Below, in pieces: positions 1 to 7,640 of a DNA stretch of 10,559 nt; the first letter of the stretch is position 1, and each line of letters opens with the position of its first letter. This DNA is from an uncultured Gammaproteobacteria bacterium. Its GTDB lineage: Bacteria > Pseudomonadota > Gammaproteobacteria > Pseudomonadales > Litorivicinaceae. Under the pieces are notes generated by a model that was not told the DNA's origin, ran no database searches, and saw only the letters and a program-made list of their open reading frames with translations. The DNA lies in NCBI GenBank assembly GCA_913062835.1, contig CAJXXD010000016.1, positions 1 through 10,559 of the forward strand, given 5' to 3'. The translations under genes and the position numbers were made by a program.

Positions 1-1
1 A

Positions 2-427
2 GTGCAAGTCCAATATGCATCGCTTGTGTCGACCTTAGCGACCCTCGGCTTGGTGTTGTCGGTACTGATTGTGATCGGCGTGGTGTTGACGGTATTTTTG
101 GTGTCGGCGGCTGATGTGGTCGATGACCGCCGTCGTATTGAGCTTTATATCTTGCTTGGTGCGTCTCATCGCTTTATCAAACGGCCCTATATTTATCGAG
201 CCATCAGTCTCGGATTGCTCTCGGGTGTTGTAGCGTGTCTTGTCGTGGCCCTCTTAAATGCGGTAATGTCTCGGGTTCTCGCCTTGAATCTTGAGTCCAT
301 AGATACGCGACTCGATACTATTCCCATGGATGGACGGCTGTTGTTAGTCATGGTGTGTATTGCCATCGGCGCCAGCTGGGTGGGTGCGGAGTCGGCGCTA
401 ACTCGCCGTCTACGGGCCACGAATTAG
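2..427 (+). CDS. ftsX: Cell-division ABC transporter permease FtsX, C-terminal part (5' end outside window)
   Basis: FtsX is the inner-membrane partner of the ATPase FtsE; together they act at the septum and control peptidoglycan hydrolases. Only the last ~141 residues are present and the frame is open at the left edge, so the GTG at base 2 is an internal codon rather than the start. Three hydrophobic segments are visible, at about residues 10-36, 66-90 and 110-128 of the fragment. Between the first two lies the family's cytoplasmic signature: a basic, Glu-containing stretch, then ILLGAS, then a phenylalanine-isoleucine-basic-proline stretch (FIKRPYIYR). This matches the last three of FtsX's four membrane helices. 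The protein ends with a basic tail and TAG. An adjacent downstream rpoH is the usual gammaproteobacterial order (ftsY-ftsE-ftsX-rpoH), which supports the call. Confidence 0.9.
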   Translation: MQVQYASLVSTLATLGLVLSVLIVIGVVLTVFLVSAADVVDDRRRIELYILLGASHRFIKRPYIYRAISLGLLSGVVACLVVALLNAVMSRVLALNLESIDTRLDTIPMDGRLLLVMVCIAIGASWVGAESALTRRLRATN

Positions 428-467
428 TGACAAAAAGGCGCGAGTAGGACTTGATATTTGGCGCATT

Positions 468-495
468 GGAACTAAATGACGCAAATGCGGTCTAT
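468..495 (+). promoter_or_regulatory. Candidate sigma-E (RpoE/AlgU) promoter for rpoH
   Basis: GGAACTA at 468-474 is one base from the sigma-E -35 consensus GGAACTT. A 16-base spacer separates it from TCTAT at 491-495, which resembles the -10 consensus TCTGA/TCAAA. Transcription would start near base 501-503, giving a leader of about 35 bases before the ATG at 538. In E. coli and P. aeruginosa rpoH is known to have a sigma-E/AlgU promoter, so location and sequence agree. No equally good sigma-70 promoter was found in this gap, although TTGATA at 451-456 with TAAATG at 473-478 is a weak possibility. The assignment is inferred from pattern only. Confidence 0.55.
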
Positions 496-537
496 ATACT
501 ATGAATTGGCTATACACGGAGGTCGTCAGCGATACAT

Positions 538-1428
538 ATGCAGGAGCTAGCTGAAACGGGGTGTTTCATGCCTAAGAAATCAAATTTACCGGTTGAGGTC
601 TTACTTCCCGGCGGTCAAATCGAGGCCTACATTCAGGCGGTCAGCCAGATCCCGATTTTGACAGCGGAAGAAGAGAAAGAATTGGCCGATCGCCTCTATT
701 ACGAGAGCGACTTGGATGCTGCGCGTGCCCTGGTTATGTCTCATTTGCGCTTTGTCGTTCACATTGCGCGCAGTTATTCGGGTTATGGGCTGCCACAAGC
801 CGATCTAATCCAAGAAGGTAACGTGGGCCTCATGAAGGCGGTTAAGCGTTTCAATCCGGAGATGGGCGTACGCTTGGTTTCCTTTGCAGTGCATTGGATC
901 AAAGCCGAGATGCACGAATACATCTTGAGGAACTGGCGGATTGTCAAAGTAGCGACCACCAAGGCGCAACGGAAGATGTTCTTTAATCTTCGAAGCGCCA
1001 AGAAGAAGTTGGCGTGGTTCACGGCCGATGAAGTGAAGGCGGTCGCTCATGATCTGGGCGTCAGTGAAGACGTGGTGCGCCAGATGGAAGGCCGCTTGGC
1101 GGCACAAGATATGGCTTTTGATGGGTACAGTGACGACGACGACGATAATTTGTCGATGGCACCGGCTCATTATTTGGAGGCGTCGAACGCCGACCCAGCA
1201 CAGATCCTCGAAAAGCAGGATTGGACAGAAGACTCGACCGATCGTCTCTACAGTGCTTTAAATGACTTGGACGATCGCAGCAAAGACATTTTGGCGAGTC
1301 GCTGGTTGGGCGATCAAAAAGCCACACTGCATGAGCTCGCAGACAAGTACAATGTGTCGGCGGAACGCATTCGGCAGTTGGAAAAGAACGCCATGAAGAA
1401 AGTTAAGACGGCACTGGTGGCTGCTTGA
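538..1428 (+). CDS. rpoH: RNA polymerase heat-shock sigma factor RpoH (sigma-32)
   Basis: RpoH directs RNA polymerase to heat-shock genes (chaperones and proteases). Numbering from the ATG at 538 (296 residues): region 2 covers about 45-140, with the near-invariant [11 protein letters not shown] and [20 protein letters not shown] blocks. The RpoH box, which separates this family from other sigma-70 factors, is QRKMFFNLR at 144-152. An acidic run of five Asp lies at 199-203. Region 4.2, with its helix-turn-helix ([19 protein letters not shown]), covers about 265-285. The start is uncertain. ATG 538 follows a strong GGAGGT (518-523), but the 14-base spacing is long. ATG 568 gives 286 residues, close to the usual ~284, and aligns better with the Pseudomonas N-terminus, but has only a GGGG ribosome site. 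The gene stands alone between its own promoter region and a strong terminator. Confidence 0.97.
   Translation: MQELAETGCFMPKKSNLPVEVLLPGGQIEAYIQAVSQIPILTAEEEKELADRLYYESDLDAARALVMSHLRFVVHIARSYSGYGLPQADLIQEGNVGLMKAVKRFNPEMGVRLVSFAVHWIKAEMHEYILRNWRIVKVATTKAQRKMFFNLRSAKKKLAWFTADEVKAVAHDLGVSEDVVRQMEGRLAAQDMAFDGYSDDDDDNLSMAPAHYLEASNADPAQILEKQDWTEDSTDRLYSALNDLDDRSKDILASRWLGDQKATLHELADKYNVSAERIRQLEKNAMKKVKTALVAA
552..568 (+). promoter_or_regulatory. Small hairpin over the alternative rpoH start codon
   Basis: TGAAAC (552-557) and GTTTCA (563-568) form a perfect 6-bp inverted repeat around the loop GGGGT. The right arm includes the A of the in-frame ATG at 568, and the loop holds the only plausible ribosome site (GGGG) for that start. 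In RNA it would be a weak, AU-containing stem that could hinder initiation at 568. Thermosensing structures are known in rpoH messages of other gammaproteobacteria, but this one may be coincidental. Confidence 0.3.
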
Positions 1429-1445
1429 CGGTCTGAAGGTGATCG

Positions 1446-1472
1446 AAAAAGGCCGCTTTTGCGGCCTTTTTT
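1446..1472 (+). terminator. Rho-independent terminator of rpoH
   Basis: An A-run (1446-1450) leads into GGCCGC (1451-1456), a TTTT loop, GCGGCC (1461-1466) and six T (1467-1472). The GC-rich perfect stem with a T-tract lies 17 bases after the rpoH stop codon. The flanking A5 and T6 can pair and extend the stem, so it may also work in the other direction. It separates rpoH from the thiS-thiG-trmB unit, whose start codon is only 14 bases further on. Confidence 0.93.
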
Positions 1473-1486
1473 ATTGAGGGGCGACA

Positions 1487-1684
1487 ATGTATTTAAAGGT
1501 CAATGGCGAAGAAGAGTCGGTGAACGAGCTGACCCTAGCCGCTTATTTGGAAGCCCGCGGTCTACTTGGCCGGCGCATTGCCGTAGAGCACAATGGTGAG
1601 ATTGTGCCGAAGTCCGCTTATGAGTCCACGACGTTGCATGAGGGCGACGTGTTGGAAATCGTACATGCCATTGGAGGAGGCTAA
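1487..1684 (+). CDS. thiS: Sulfur carrier protein ThiS
   Basis: ThiS is a small ubiquitin-like protein that carries sulfur as a C-terminal thiocarboxylate and delivers it to ThiG for assembly of the thiamine thiazole ring. The 65-residue length is typical. It shows the beta-grasp pattern: an N-terminal strand, a helix around TLAAYLEARGL (16-26), the IAVEHNGEIVPKSAY stretch (31-45), and GDVLEIVHAIGGG at the end, finishing in the obligatory Gly-Gly. The ATG at 1487 has a GAGGGG ribosome site at 1476-1481. The stop directly abuts the thiG start. No clear promoter was found in the 58 bases after rpoH, so expression may come from inside rpoH or from read-through. Confidence 0.95.
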   Translation: MYLKVNGEEESVNELTLAAYLEARGLLGRRIAVEHNGEIVPKSAYESTTLHEGDVLEIVHAIGGG

Positions 1685-2461
1685 ATGACTGCTTTGACTG
1701 TGGGCTCCTATGTCCTGAAGTCCCGTCTACTGGTAGGCACTGGGAAGTACAAAGATTTAGATGAGACCGGACGGGCCATTGAAGCCAGTGGTGCCGATGT
1801 GGTGACGATGGCGGTGCGCCGTACCAATCTCGGTCAAAATCCCAATGAACCCAATCTTTTAGATGTCATTTCACCCGACCAATACACTCTATTACCCAAC
1901 ACCGCTGGATGTCATACCGCGGACGATGCGGTTCGAACCTGTCGCTTGGCGCGTGAGTTACTCGATGGCCACAACTTGGTAAAGCTTGAGGTTATTTCGA
2001 AGTCGCGGACGTTATATCCAGACGTGGTGGAAACGCTGAGCGCTGCCCGGACCTTGGTTGAAGAGGGATTTGAGGTGATGGTGTACACCTCAGACGATCC
2101 TTTGATTGCGATTGAGCTGGAACGGATTGGCTGTGTGGCTGTGATGCCACTGGGCGCCCCGATCGGTTCCGGTCTCGGCTTACAAAACCCCTACAATATT
2201 CGTGAGATTCTAGATCAACTCACGGTTCCGGTGATTGTCGATGCGGGCGTGGGTACGGCTTCCGATGCCACGGTTGCCATGGAGCTTGGCTGCGAGGGTG
2301 TGTTGATGAATACCGCCATTGCGGAAGCCAAAGACCCCGTCAAAATGGCACAGGCCATGCGGTTAGCGATTGAGAGCGGTCGGCTGGCTTACGAGGCAGG
2401 CCGTATGCCTCGCAAACGGTACGCCGATGCCTCGAGTCCAGAAACAGGTTTGATTGAATGA
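1685..2461 (+). CDS. thiG: Thiazole synthase ThiG
   Basis: ThiG is a TIM-barrel enzyme that joins 1-deoxy-D-xylulose 5-phosphate, dehydroglycine and the sulfur from ThiS-thiocarboxylate into the thiazole phosphate of thiamine. The 258 residues match the family. Lys100 in NLVKLEV is the expected Schiff-base lysine. Other landmarks are LLVGTGKY (15-22), VTMAVRR (40-46), LLPNTAGC (69-76), the [11 protein letters not shown] phosphate-binding loop (about 155-165), [13 protein letters not shown] and [15 protein letters not shown] 1685 follows the thiS stop without a gap. Its ribosome site GGAGGAGG (1673-1680) is formed by the codons for ThiS's terminal glycines. The 3' end overlaps trmB by 4 bases (ATGA), which suggests coupled translation. 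Confidence 0.97.
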   Translation: MTALTVGSYVLKSRLLVGTGKYKDLDETGRAIEASGADVVTMAVRRTNLGQNPNEPNLLDVISPDQYTLLPNTAGCHTADDAVRTCRLARELLDGHNLVKLEVISKSRTLYPDVVETLSAARTLVEEGFEVMVYTSDDPLIAIELERIGCVAVMPLGAPIGSGLGLQNPYNIREILDQLTVPVIVDAGVGTASDATVAMELGCEGVLMNTAIAEAKDPVKMAQAMRLAIESGRLAYEAGRMPRKRYADASSPETGLIE

Positions 2462-3165
2462 ACGAGACCACCACGCCTCGCCGTACGGTTCGCAGTTTTG
2501 TGTTGCGTGCTGGTCGTATGACCGATGCGCAAGAGCGTGCCTACGAAACGCTCTGGAGCGAATACGGACTGGAGTGTCATCACAAGCGGCTTGACCTCGA
2601 TGCTGCTTTTGGGCGCTCGGCACCCCGTATTTTTGAAATTGGCTTTGGCATGGGCGATTCCTTGTTGAGTCAGGCCATCGCTGAACCGGATCGCGATTTC
2701 ATAGGGGTCGAAGTGCATAAGCCAGGCGTGGGCCGGTTGATGAACGAAGCCCAAAAAGCCGGGGTCACCAATTTACGTGTGCTGTGTGAAGACGCCGTCG
2801 AAGTCCTCGCCGATGGACTGGGTCCGCAGTCGCTCGCCGGCGTGCAGATCTATTTCCCCGACCCTTGGCATAAAAAGCGCCACAACAAGCGTCGATTGGT
2901 TCAGCCGGCCTTAATTGAACTCTTGGCACATCGGGTGGCTTTGGGTGGGTATTGCCATTTGGCAACGGACTGGGCGCCTTATGCGGAATGGATGTTGGAA
3001 GCTTTTTCCGGCAGTGGCGCTTGGGAGAATACGGCTGACGACGGAGGGTTTGTGCCTCGCCCTGAACGTCGTCCCGTCACCAAGTTTGAGACACGAGGCA
3101 CCCGGTTGGGGCATGAGGTTTTCGACCTGATTTATTTAAGAAAAGCCTCAGACCAACATCTCTAA
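2458..3165 (+). CDS. trmB: tRNA (guanine-N7-)-methyltransferase TrmB
   Basis: TrmB uses S-adenosylmethionine to methylate N7 of G46 in the tRNA variable loop. The 235-residue protein has the class I methyltransferase glycine loop [12 protein letters not shown] (59-70), the acidic strand end GVEVHKPG (83-90), and the diagnostic [16 protein letters not shown] block (131-146) that helps form the active and tRNA-binding site. ATDW (169-172) and TKFETRG (208-214) are also family-specific. The start overlaps the thiG stop as ATGA, with no independent promoter visible. Other genomes place trmB near thiG in the same way. The last 18 bases overlap the end of hemW on the opposite strand. Confidence 0.97.
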   Translation: MNETTTPRRTVRSFVLRAGRMTDAQERAYETLWSEYGLECHHKRLDLDAAFGRSAPRIFEIGFGMGDSLLSQAIAEPDRDFIGVEVHKPGVGRLMNEAQKAGVTNLRVLCEDAVEVLADGLGPQSLAGVQIYFPDPWHKKRHNKRRLVQPALIELLAHRVALGGYCHLATDWAPYAEWMLEAFSGSGAWENTADDGGFVPRPERRPVTKFETRGTRLGHEVFDLIYLRKASDQHL

Positions 3166-4272
3166 CACATGATTCAGGTGTCGCCAGCCAAGCGGCGTCG
3201 CCTGAAATCGTCCCGGTTCTAATAATCCCAGTTCATCGGCTTTGGCTAAGTTCGCCCTGCGATAGTGAATCGGATCGAGCCCGGTCCGTTCATGAAACAG
3301 TTTTTCACTAATGCCTGCCTTAAGCCGAAGTCCGTTAAGTAAACACTCAGCGCCTAGATGGTCAGGAGGCAGCGGTGATTCCTGCGCGGCCGAGTCGACA
3401 CGATTTAGGTAGTGCCTGGGATGGCGTGTGCGCTGAGTCCGAATCACCTGATCCCCCACTGTGAGTTTGCCGTGGGCACCGGCACCAAGGCCTAAATAAT
3501 CCCCAAACTCCCAGTAATTGACGTTGTGCCGCGCTTCCTCGCCAGGCACTGCATAGGCGGAGACTTCATAATGAACCAGGCCCATGGCCTCAATGAATTG
3601 ATGGCCGGCCGAATCTGTGGCTTCTAAGGTGCTCTCATCGGGCAACTTGGGTGGGGATGAATAAAATGCTGTGTTGGCCTCAATCGTTAGCTGATACCAC
3701 GACAGATGGCGGATTCCTAAAGCCTCGATGACCTGTAAGTCGGCAAGCGCTGCTTCCGCTGTCTGCCCCGGTGTGCCGTGCATTAAATCAATATTGATTC
3801 GATCGAATCCGGCCACCTTGGCTTCGGCCACCATGGCGCGTGCGTCTTCAGCATTGTGAATACGTCCTAAGGCCTCCAATTGAGGGGCCTGAAAGCTTTG
3901 GACGCCAATTGACAGTCGGTTTATGCCCAAGGCTCGATATCCGCTTAAATGCCCCAAGTCTCGGGTGCCGGGGTTGGCTTCGAGTGTGATTTCGGTGGAT
4001 AAATCGATCAACCCCCGCCGATGCAGGGCATCAAATAAAGGCCAGAGTGCCTCAGGTGGCATGAGACTCGGTGTGCCACCGCCTAAAAACACTGAGGTGA
4101 ACGGCACCTCGCCGTAGCGTGTTAAGTCGGTGTCTAAGTCAGTCAGTAACGCCTGTCCGTAGCGTTCAAAGGGTGGGTCTGACTGTTCATGACTATTGAA
4201 ATCGCAGTACGGGCATTTACGCACACACCAAGGAATATGCACATACAGCGCACGGGGGATCGTAGAGGTCAC
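3148..4272 (-). CDS. hemW: Radical-SAM heme chaperone HemW (coproporphyrinogen oxidase-like)
   Basis: HemW belongs to the HemN-like radical-SAM family but is a heme-binding chaperone rather than a true coproporphyrinogen III oxidase. The 374-residue length fits. The cluster motif is C16-x3-C20-x2-C23 followed by Asp-Phe in IPWCVRKCPYCDF; true HemN has an extended N-terminus that is absent here. Further landmarks are GGGTPS (64-69), EANPGT (98-103), SIGVQSF (121-127) and IDLMHGTPGQT (161-171). The C-terminal HemN domain runs to the end. The GTG start at 4272 overlaps the rdgB stop (GTGA). It is the last gene of the leftward cluster and converges on trmB. Earlier databases often mislabel this protein as HemN. 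Confidence 0.95.
   Translation of the reverse strand: MTSTIPRALYVHIPWCVRKCPYCDFNSHEQSDPPFERYGQALLTDLDTDLTRYGEVPFTSVFLGGGTPSLMPPEALWPLFDALHRRGLIDLSTEITLEANPGTRDLGHLSGYRALGINRLSIGVQSFQAPQLEALGRIHNAEDARAMVAEAKVAGFDRINIDLMHGTPGQTAEAALADLQVIEALGIRHLSWYQLTIEANTAFYSSPPKLPDESTLEATDSAGHQFIEAMGLVHYEVSAYAVPGEEARHNVNYWEFGDYLGLGAGAHGKLTVGDQVIRTQRTRHPRHYLNRVDSAAQESPLPPDHLGAECLLNGLRLKAGISEKLFHERTGLDPIHYRRANLAKADELGLLEPGRFQATPLGWRHLNHVLEMLV
3173..3206 (+). terminator. Possible 3' stem just after trmB (weak)
   Basis: Bases 3173-3185 and 3194-3206 form a 13-position inverted repeat around an 8-base loop, starting 7 bases after the trmB stop codon. In plus-strand RNA it has one G-U pair and one U-U mismatch; in minus-strand RNA these become an A-C and an A-A mismatch. 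It would therefore fold better in the trmB transcript. No T-run follows, so it is not a classic intrinsic terminator. It lies inside the hemW coding region and could be chance. Confidence 0.25.
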
Positions 4273-4865
4273 GTCAGCTGAGCCAGCAGCAACTGAACAG
4301 CTTTGCCTCGGTGACTGATGCGATTTTTAACTTCGGACGTCATCTCGGCCGCGGTCTCAGATAAACCCTCTGGCAGAAACAAAGGGTCGTATCCGAACCC
4401 ACCGCCACCTCGCGGTTCAGACAGTATCTCGCCATGCCACGTGCCGATCGCGATGATTGGGTCTGGATCCTCGGCATGGCGTAACAGTGCCAACGCGCAG
4501 AGGTAATGACCACGGCGTTCAGCGCCTTTAAGCCCTGTCATTTCAGACAGTAGGTGATCGATGTTGTCTTGGTCGCTCGCACCCACACCGGCATAGCGTG
4601 CGGAATACAAACCCGGCGCGCCATCGAGTGCTGGCACCACCAGACCCGAATCGTCGGCTAACGCGGGGGCATTGGCCAGGCGACTGGCATGACGCGCTTT
4701 GAGTAGGGCATTTTCAATAAAGGTGAGACCGGTCTCCTCGGGCGAGTCGATATCGAGATCTGATTGACGGATCACATCGGTACCCAATGTCTGAAATAAG
4801 CGGGCAAACTCTGCGTGCTTCCCCGCATTGCCACTGGCCAGAATGAGACGGGTTTCAGTCCACAT
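4269..4865 (-). CDS. rdgB: XTP/dITP diphosphatase (Ham1/RdgB family)
   Basis: RdgB hydrolyses non-canonical purine nucleoside triphosphates (ITP, dITP, XTP) to the monophosphate and pyrophosphate, keeping deaminated bases out of DNA and RNA. The 198 residues match the family. Motifs are SGNAGKHAE (11-19, triphosphate binding; family TGNxxKxxE), FIENALLKA (49-57), ADDSGLVV (70-77, metal and catalytic aspartates), PGLYSARYAG (84-93), GGFGYDPLF (155-163) and ISHRGKA (183-189, base recognition). ATG 4865 lies inside the end of the DUF4426 gene (11-base overlap), and the stop overlaps the hemW GTG start. The rdgB-hemW pairing is widespread in gammaproteobacteria. Nothing unusual was seen. Confidence 0.96.
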   Translation of the reverse strand: MWTETRLILASGNAGKHAEFARLFQTLGTDVIRQSDLDIDSPEETGLTFIENALLKARHASRLANAPALADDSGLVVPALDGAPGLYSARYAGVGASDQDNIDHLLSEMTGLKGAERRGHYLCALALLRHAEDPDPIIAIGTWHGEILSEPRGGGGFGYDPLFLPEGLSETAAEMTSEVKNRISHRGKAVQLLLAQLT

Positions 4866-5292
4866 AGACTTTGTGACGGAAATCGATGTCGATGGCTTTG
4901 CCGTTCTCTGGGATCACGGTCAGTACGATCTGGATCACTTCTTCATTGCTGGCCCGCACCGGCGCGAGGTAATAAATCGCGTCCTCCCCTTCATCAATCT
5001 CTTTAAAGGCCAACGTTTGTGTCTGGCCGATCAGATTTTTGGCGAACCCCTCAACGGAAGCAGGCACCGCGCCACGGGCCATTCCGTCTGCTTGTACCCG
5101 AAGCACTACCACATTTAACAGAGCTTGCTGTCGGCTTCGCTGAAAGCCATAGGTGCTGGCCACCTCAGGTGTGAGGAACGTCGACGGGAAAGGCTGTATC
5201 TGCACCTCAAAAGGCCCTTGCCTTACGATCTCGGTGGAGGCATGCGCTAGGGCAAACCAGCTGCTTAAAAACAGGGTAAGTAGAATACGCAT
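4855..5292 (-). CDS. Secreted DUF4426 family protein of unknown function
   Basis: This is a 145-residue exported protein. Residues 1-19 form a signal peptide: Arg after the first Met, a LLTLFLSSWFALA core and a cleavage-type AHA-S junction, so the mature part should be periplasmic. No Cys follows the cleavage site, so it is not a lipoprotein. The mature part has alternating beta-like stretches (ALLNVVVLRV, EDAIYYLAPV, VIQIVLTVIP). I recognise it as DUF4426 from its pattern and from its position between metW and rdgB, as in Pseudomonas. The function is not known to me. The ATG at 5292 is preferred over a TTG one codon upstream: it overlaps the metW stop by one base (TGATG) and has AAGGAG five bases upstream. 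Confidence 0.82.
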   Translation of the reverse strand: MRILLTLFLSSWFALAHASTEIVRQGPFEVQIQPFPSTFLTPEVASTYGFQRSRQQALLNVVVLRVQADGMARGAVPASVEGFAKNLIGQTQTLAFKEIDEGEDAIYYLAPVRASNEEVIQIVLTVIPENGKAIDIDFRHKVYVD

Positions 5293-5888
5293 CAAGACTC
5301 CTTGGTCAGACGGTAGATGGCCACTTCACCGAAAAGATTGGGCCAGACACGGCCAAGCCAAGTGCTTTGTCCGGATAAGTTGGCCGTATCTCGATCTAAA
5401 ATACGGATGCCCAGTGTTCGGCACAGCGCTTCGAAATCATCGAAGGTCGACAAGTGAATGTTGGGCGTGTCATACCACGGGTTTGGCAGTTGTGGATTCA
5501 CAGGCATGTGTCCGCCTAGCCCCAGTTGCAGTCGGTTTTTTAGGTGCGCAAAGTTCGGGAAGGTGACGATGGCTTCGCGACCGACTCGTAACATCTCATC
5601 GAGTAACAAATCGGGACGACGGATGGCCTGCAAGGTTTGCGTCATCAGCACCGTATCAAATTGTTGATCTCGAAAATTCGAAAGGCCTCGGTTCAAATCT
5701 TGTTGCACCACAGAGAGCCCACGGTCCAAACAAATTGCAATTTTTTCTGGATCCAGTTCCAAGCCAAGGCCCGTGATGCCGTGGCTCTCAATCAGTTCGG
5801 CAAGGAGGCGGCCATCGCCGCAGCCCAAGTCCAATATACGACTATTAGCCGCGACCCAATCGGGGATACGTTTCGCGGTTAATATCAT
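5292..5888 (-). CDS. metW: Methionine biosynthesis protein MetW (SAM methyltransferase fold)
   Basis: MetW is a class I methyltransferase-fold protein almost always encoded beside metX. In Pseudomonas it is reported to activate MetX; no methylated substrate is firmly established as far as I know. The 198 residues include the SAM-binding loop [12 protein letters not shown] (18-29), the acidic [11 protein letters not shown] strand end, a QQDLNRGL motif and [13 protein letters not shown]. The MetW signature follows: [17 protein letters not shown], then [21 protein letters not shown]. The [14 protein letters not shown]-terminus is also typical. The start overlaps the metX stop as ATGA, so the two are probably made together in fixed ratio, as expected for a functional pair. 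Confidence 0.95.
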   Translation of the reverse strand: MILTAKRIPDWVAANSRILDLGCGDGRLLAELIESHGITGLGLELDPEKIAICLDRGLSVVQQDLNRGLSNFRDQQFDTVLMTQTLQAIRRPDLLLDEMLRVGREAIVTFPNFAHLKNRLQLGLGGHMPVNPQLPNPWYDTPNIHLSTFDDFEALCRTLGIRILDRDTANLSGQSTWLGRVWPNLFGEVAIYRLTKES

Positions 5889-7018
5889 TGCGCCCCCTCC
5901 AGATCGTGGAAGCTTCGATCCATGAAGGCTTTAAATAGGCGATGGTAGGTCGCATCCGGAATGAGAAACGCGTCGTGACCGTGTGCGGACTCGAGTCGCG
6001 CATAGCTGACGGGCCGATCTGCTTGGATCAGAGCATCGACCATTTCCTCCGATCGAGACGGAGAGAATCGCCAGTCAGTGGTGAAGGACAATACCAAAAA
6101 GCGGCATTCTGTCACTTTGAGTACATCGGCCAGTGGTTTGGATTCATTGTCAGTCGGATCGAAGTAATCGAGCGCGCGTGTCATCAGGATGTAGCTGTTG
6201 GCATCAAAACGCTCGCTGAACTGTTGTCCCTGATAGCGAAGGTATTGCTCGACGGCAAAATTCGCGCCCTCGGCATCCCGGTCTGCTCGAGGCAGTTGCC
6301 GTCCAAACTTCTCACCCATAGCAACATCGGATAAGTAGGTGATGTGCCCCACCATCCGAGCAAGCCCTAAGCCTGAACTGGGAACCACGCCTTCCATTGC
6401 GTAGTGTCCGTCATGAAATTGCGGGTCGCGCATGATGGCTTGGCGCGCCACTTCGTTAAAGGCAATGTTCTGAGCGGACAGCCGGGGTGCTGCGGCAATG
6501 ATGGCGCAGGCTCTGACGCGCTGTGGGAAACTGATCGCCCACTGTAACGCCTGCATCCCACCGAGCGATCCGCCGACGATGGCTGCAAATGTCTCAATGC
6601 CGAGTCGGTCGGCTAGACGACTTTGAGTGTGCACCCAGTCGTTGACCGTCACTTCCGGGAAATCTGGCCCATAGGGCACACCGGTTTCTGGGTTTATCGA
6701 CAAAGGACCCGTGGAGCCCGAGCAGCCCCCGATGTTGTTCAGTGAGACCACATAGAAAAGATCGGTGTCGATTGCCTTACCAGGGCCAATGTAGTCATTC
6801 CACCAACCGGGTTTAGTGGCCCCTTCATGAAATCCAGCCGCATGATGGTCGCCGCTTAATGCATGACAAACCAAAACGGCGTTAGTGCGCGTGTCATTTA
6901 GCGAGCCATAGGTCTCAACGGTCAAATCATATCGTGGCAACACACCGCCTCGCTCGAGCGACAGAGGCTCTTCGAAAGACTCAACGAATGGAGTCACCAG
7001 GCCAAGCGATTCTGGCAT
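5885..7018 (-). CDS. metX: Homoserine O-acyltransferase MetX (probably succinyltransferase)
   Basis: MetX acylates the hydroxyl of homoserine, the first committed step of methionine synthesis, in the cytoplasm. The 377-residue protein is an alpha/beta-hydrolase with nucleophile Ser151 in GGSLGGMQ (149-156), catalytic Asp315 in TTDWRFSP and His348 in GHDAF. It also has [12 protein letters not shown] (51-62) and [12 protein letters not shown] (94-105). MetX proteins use acetyl-CoA or succinyl-CoA. The Arg317 context (DWRFSP rather than DWLYPP) matches the Pseudomonas enzyme, which uses succinyl-CoA, so succinyltransferase is my inference. ATG 7018 overlaps the yggT stop by one base (TAATG). MetW is encoded directly downstream. 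Confidence 0.95.
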   Translation of the reverse strand: MPESLGLVTPFVESFEEPLSLERGGVLPRYDLTVETYGSLNDTRTNAVLVCHALSGDHHAAGFHEGATKPGWWNDYIGPGKAIDTDLFYVVSLNNIGGCSGSTGPLSINPETGVPYGPDFPEVTVNDWVHTQSRLADRLGIETFAAIVGGSLGGMQALQWAISFPQRVRACAIIAAAPRLSAQNIAFNEVARQAIMRDPQFHDGHYAMEGVVPSSGLGLARMVGHITYLSDVAMGEKFGRQLPRADRDAEGANFAVEQYLRYQGQQFSERFDANSYILMTRALDYFDPTDNESKPLADVLKVTECRFLVLSFTTDWRFSPSRSEEMVDALIQADRPVSYARLESAHGHDAFLIPDATYHRLFKAFMDRSFHDLEGAQ

Positions 7019-7596
7019 TAACCGAGCCCAACAAAATAACGGGCGACTGCCGAGGACAAGCCGAGTGAGCGAGCCGGCCCATTGATGAGCATGGCTTCTA
7101 CGATATTCAAAGCAATAAAGAGCGCGATCGGAGACAAATCCAGCCCGCCGAGATCGGGAATAAACCGACGGATGGGCTCCAAGAATGGGTCGGACAGTTG
7201 GTTGACCAGCTCAGCCCCTGGGTGGCTCGCCTGTGGGGCCAGCCAAGATAAGATGATCATGCCAAGGAGCGCGTAAAAAATCAGATCCAACATCAGTCCA
7301 ACGACCGATAAAGCCGACCAAGCCAGTAACGGAATGATCCCCGGCAAGCCGCCCCCTAAATAAAACAGAAGGCCGGCCCCCAGAGCTTGCAGTAGGGTCG
7401 CACTGACCAGCACGCCGACGTTAAGACTGCCAATGACCGGTAACGCACGAAAAGGCGCAATCAGTGGCGCTGTGAATCGATTGACGCCTTGGCAAATCGG
7501 GTTGTAAAAGTTGGCTTGGGTCAACTGCAACAGAAAGCGCAGGCTGACCAGCGCGACCACAACTGCCACCAGTGTATTGACGATGCCTACTGCCAT
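7018..7596 (-). CDS. yggT: YggT family inner-membrane protein
   Basis: This is a 192-residue polytopic membrane protein with two tandem YggT repeats. Each repeat has a hydrophobic helix, then a loop with a proline pair before or within a basic-aromatic motif, then another helix. Repeat 1 covers about 1-82, with the loop [15 protein letters not shown] (39-53). Repeat 2 covers about 95-172, with [16 protein letters not shown] (132-147). Four or so membrane segments are expected near 4-25, 58-80, 92-120 and 153-172. The molecular function is not established; some family members have been linked to osmotic stress and to organelle or cell division. ATG 7596 has a modest AGGA site upstream. It follows proC after a 44-base gap, the largest in this cluster. 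The yggS-proC-yggT order is widely conserved. Confidence 0.93.
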   Translation of the reverse strand: MAVGIVNTLVAVVVALVSLRFLLQLTQANFYNPICQGVNRFTAPLIAPFRALPVIGSLNVGVLVSATLLQALGAGLLFYLGGGLPGIIPLLAWSALSVVGLMLDLIFYALLGMIILSWLAPQASHPGAELVNQLSDPFLEPIRRFIPDLGGLDLSPIALFIALNIVEAMLINGPARSLGLSSAVARYFVGLG

Positions 7597-7640
7597 AAAA
7601 ATCCTAACTTATGCGTGTGCTTGAAAGACTAGCCTAAAAG

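Noticed and set aside
501..554. A 17-codon frame ahead of rpoH as a leader peptide
   Set aside because: It has no ribosome site, the predicted transcript would begin at or next to its ATG, and its residues show no attenuator-like bias. It is mentioned only as context for the rpoH start question.
1132..1146. GAC/GAT repeat in rpoH as a slippage-prone microsatellite
   Set aside because: Five units of three bases encode an acidic run at a site where RpoH proteins are normally Asp-rich. Length changes would stay in frame, so phase switching is unlikely.
805..1170. Open frame of 121 codons on the minus strand inside rpoH
   Set aside because: It is fully antisense to conserved sigma-factor regions, with no ribosome site or family resemblance.
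1429..1486. TPP (thiamine) riboswitch before thiS
   Set aside because: Only 58 bases separate rpoH and thiS, half of them a terminator hairpin, and the conserved CTGAGA core is absent.
5153..5566. Open frame of 137 codons on the plus strand opposite the DUF4426 and metW genes
   Set aside because: It is antisense to two well-supported coding regions, is rich in Cys, Arg and Ser as shadow frames are, and has no recognisable motif.
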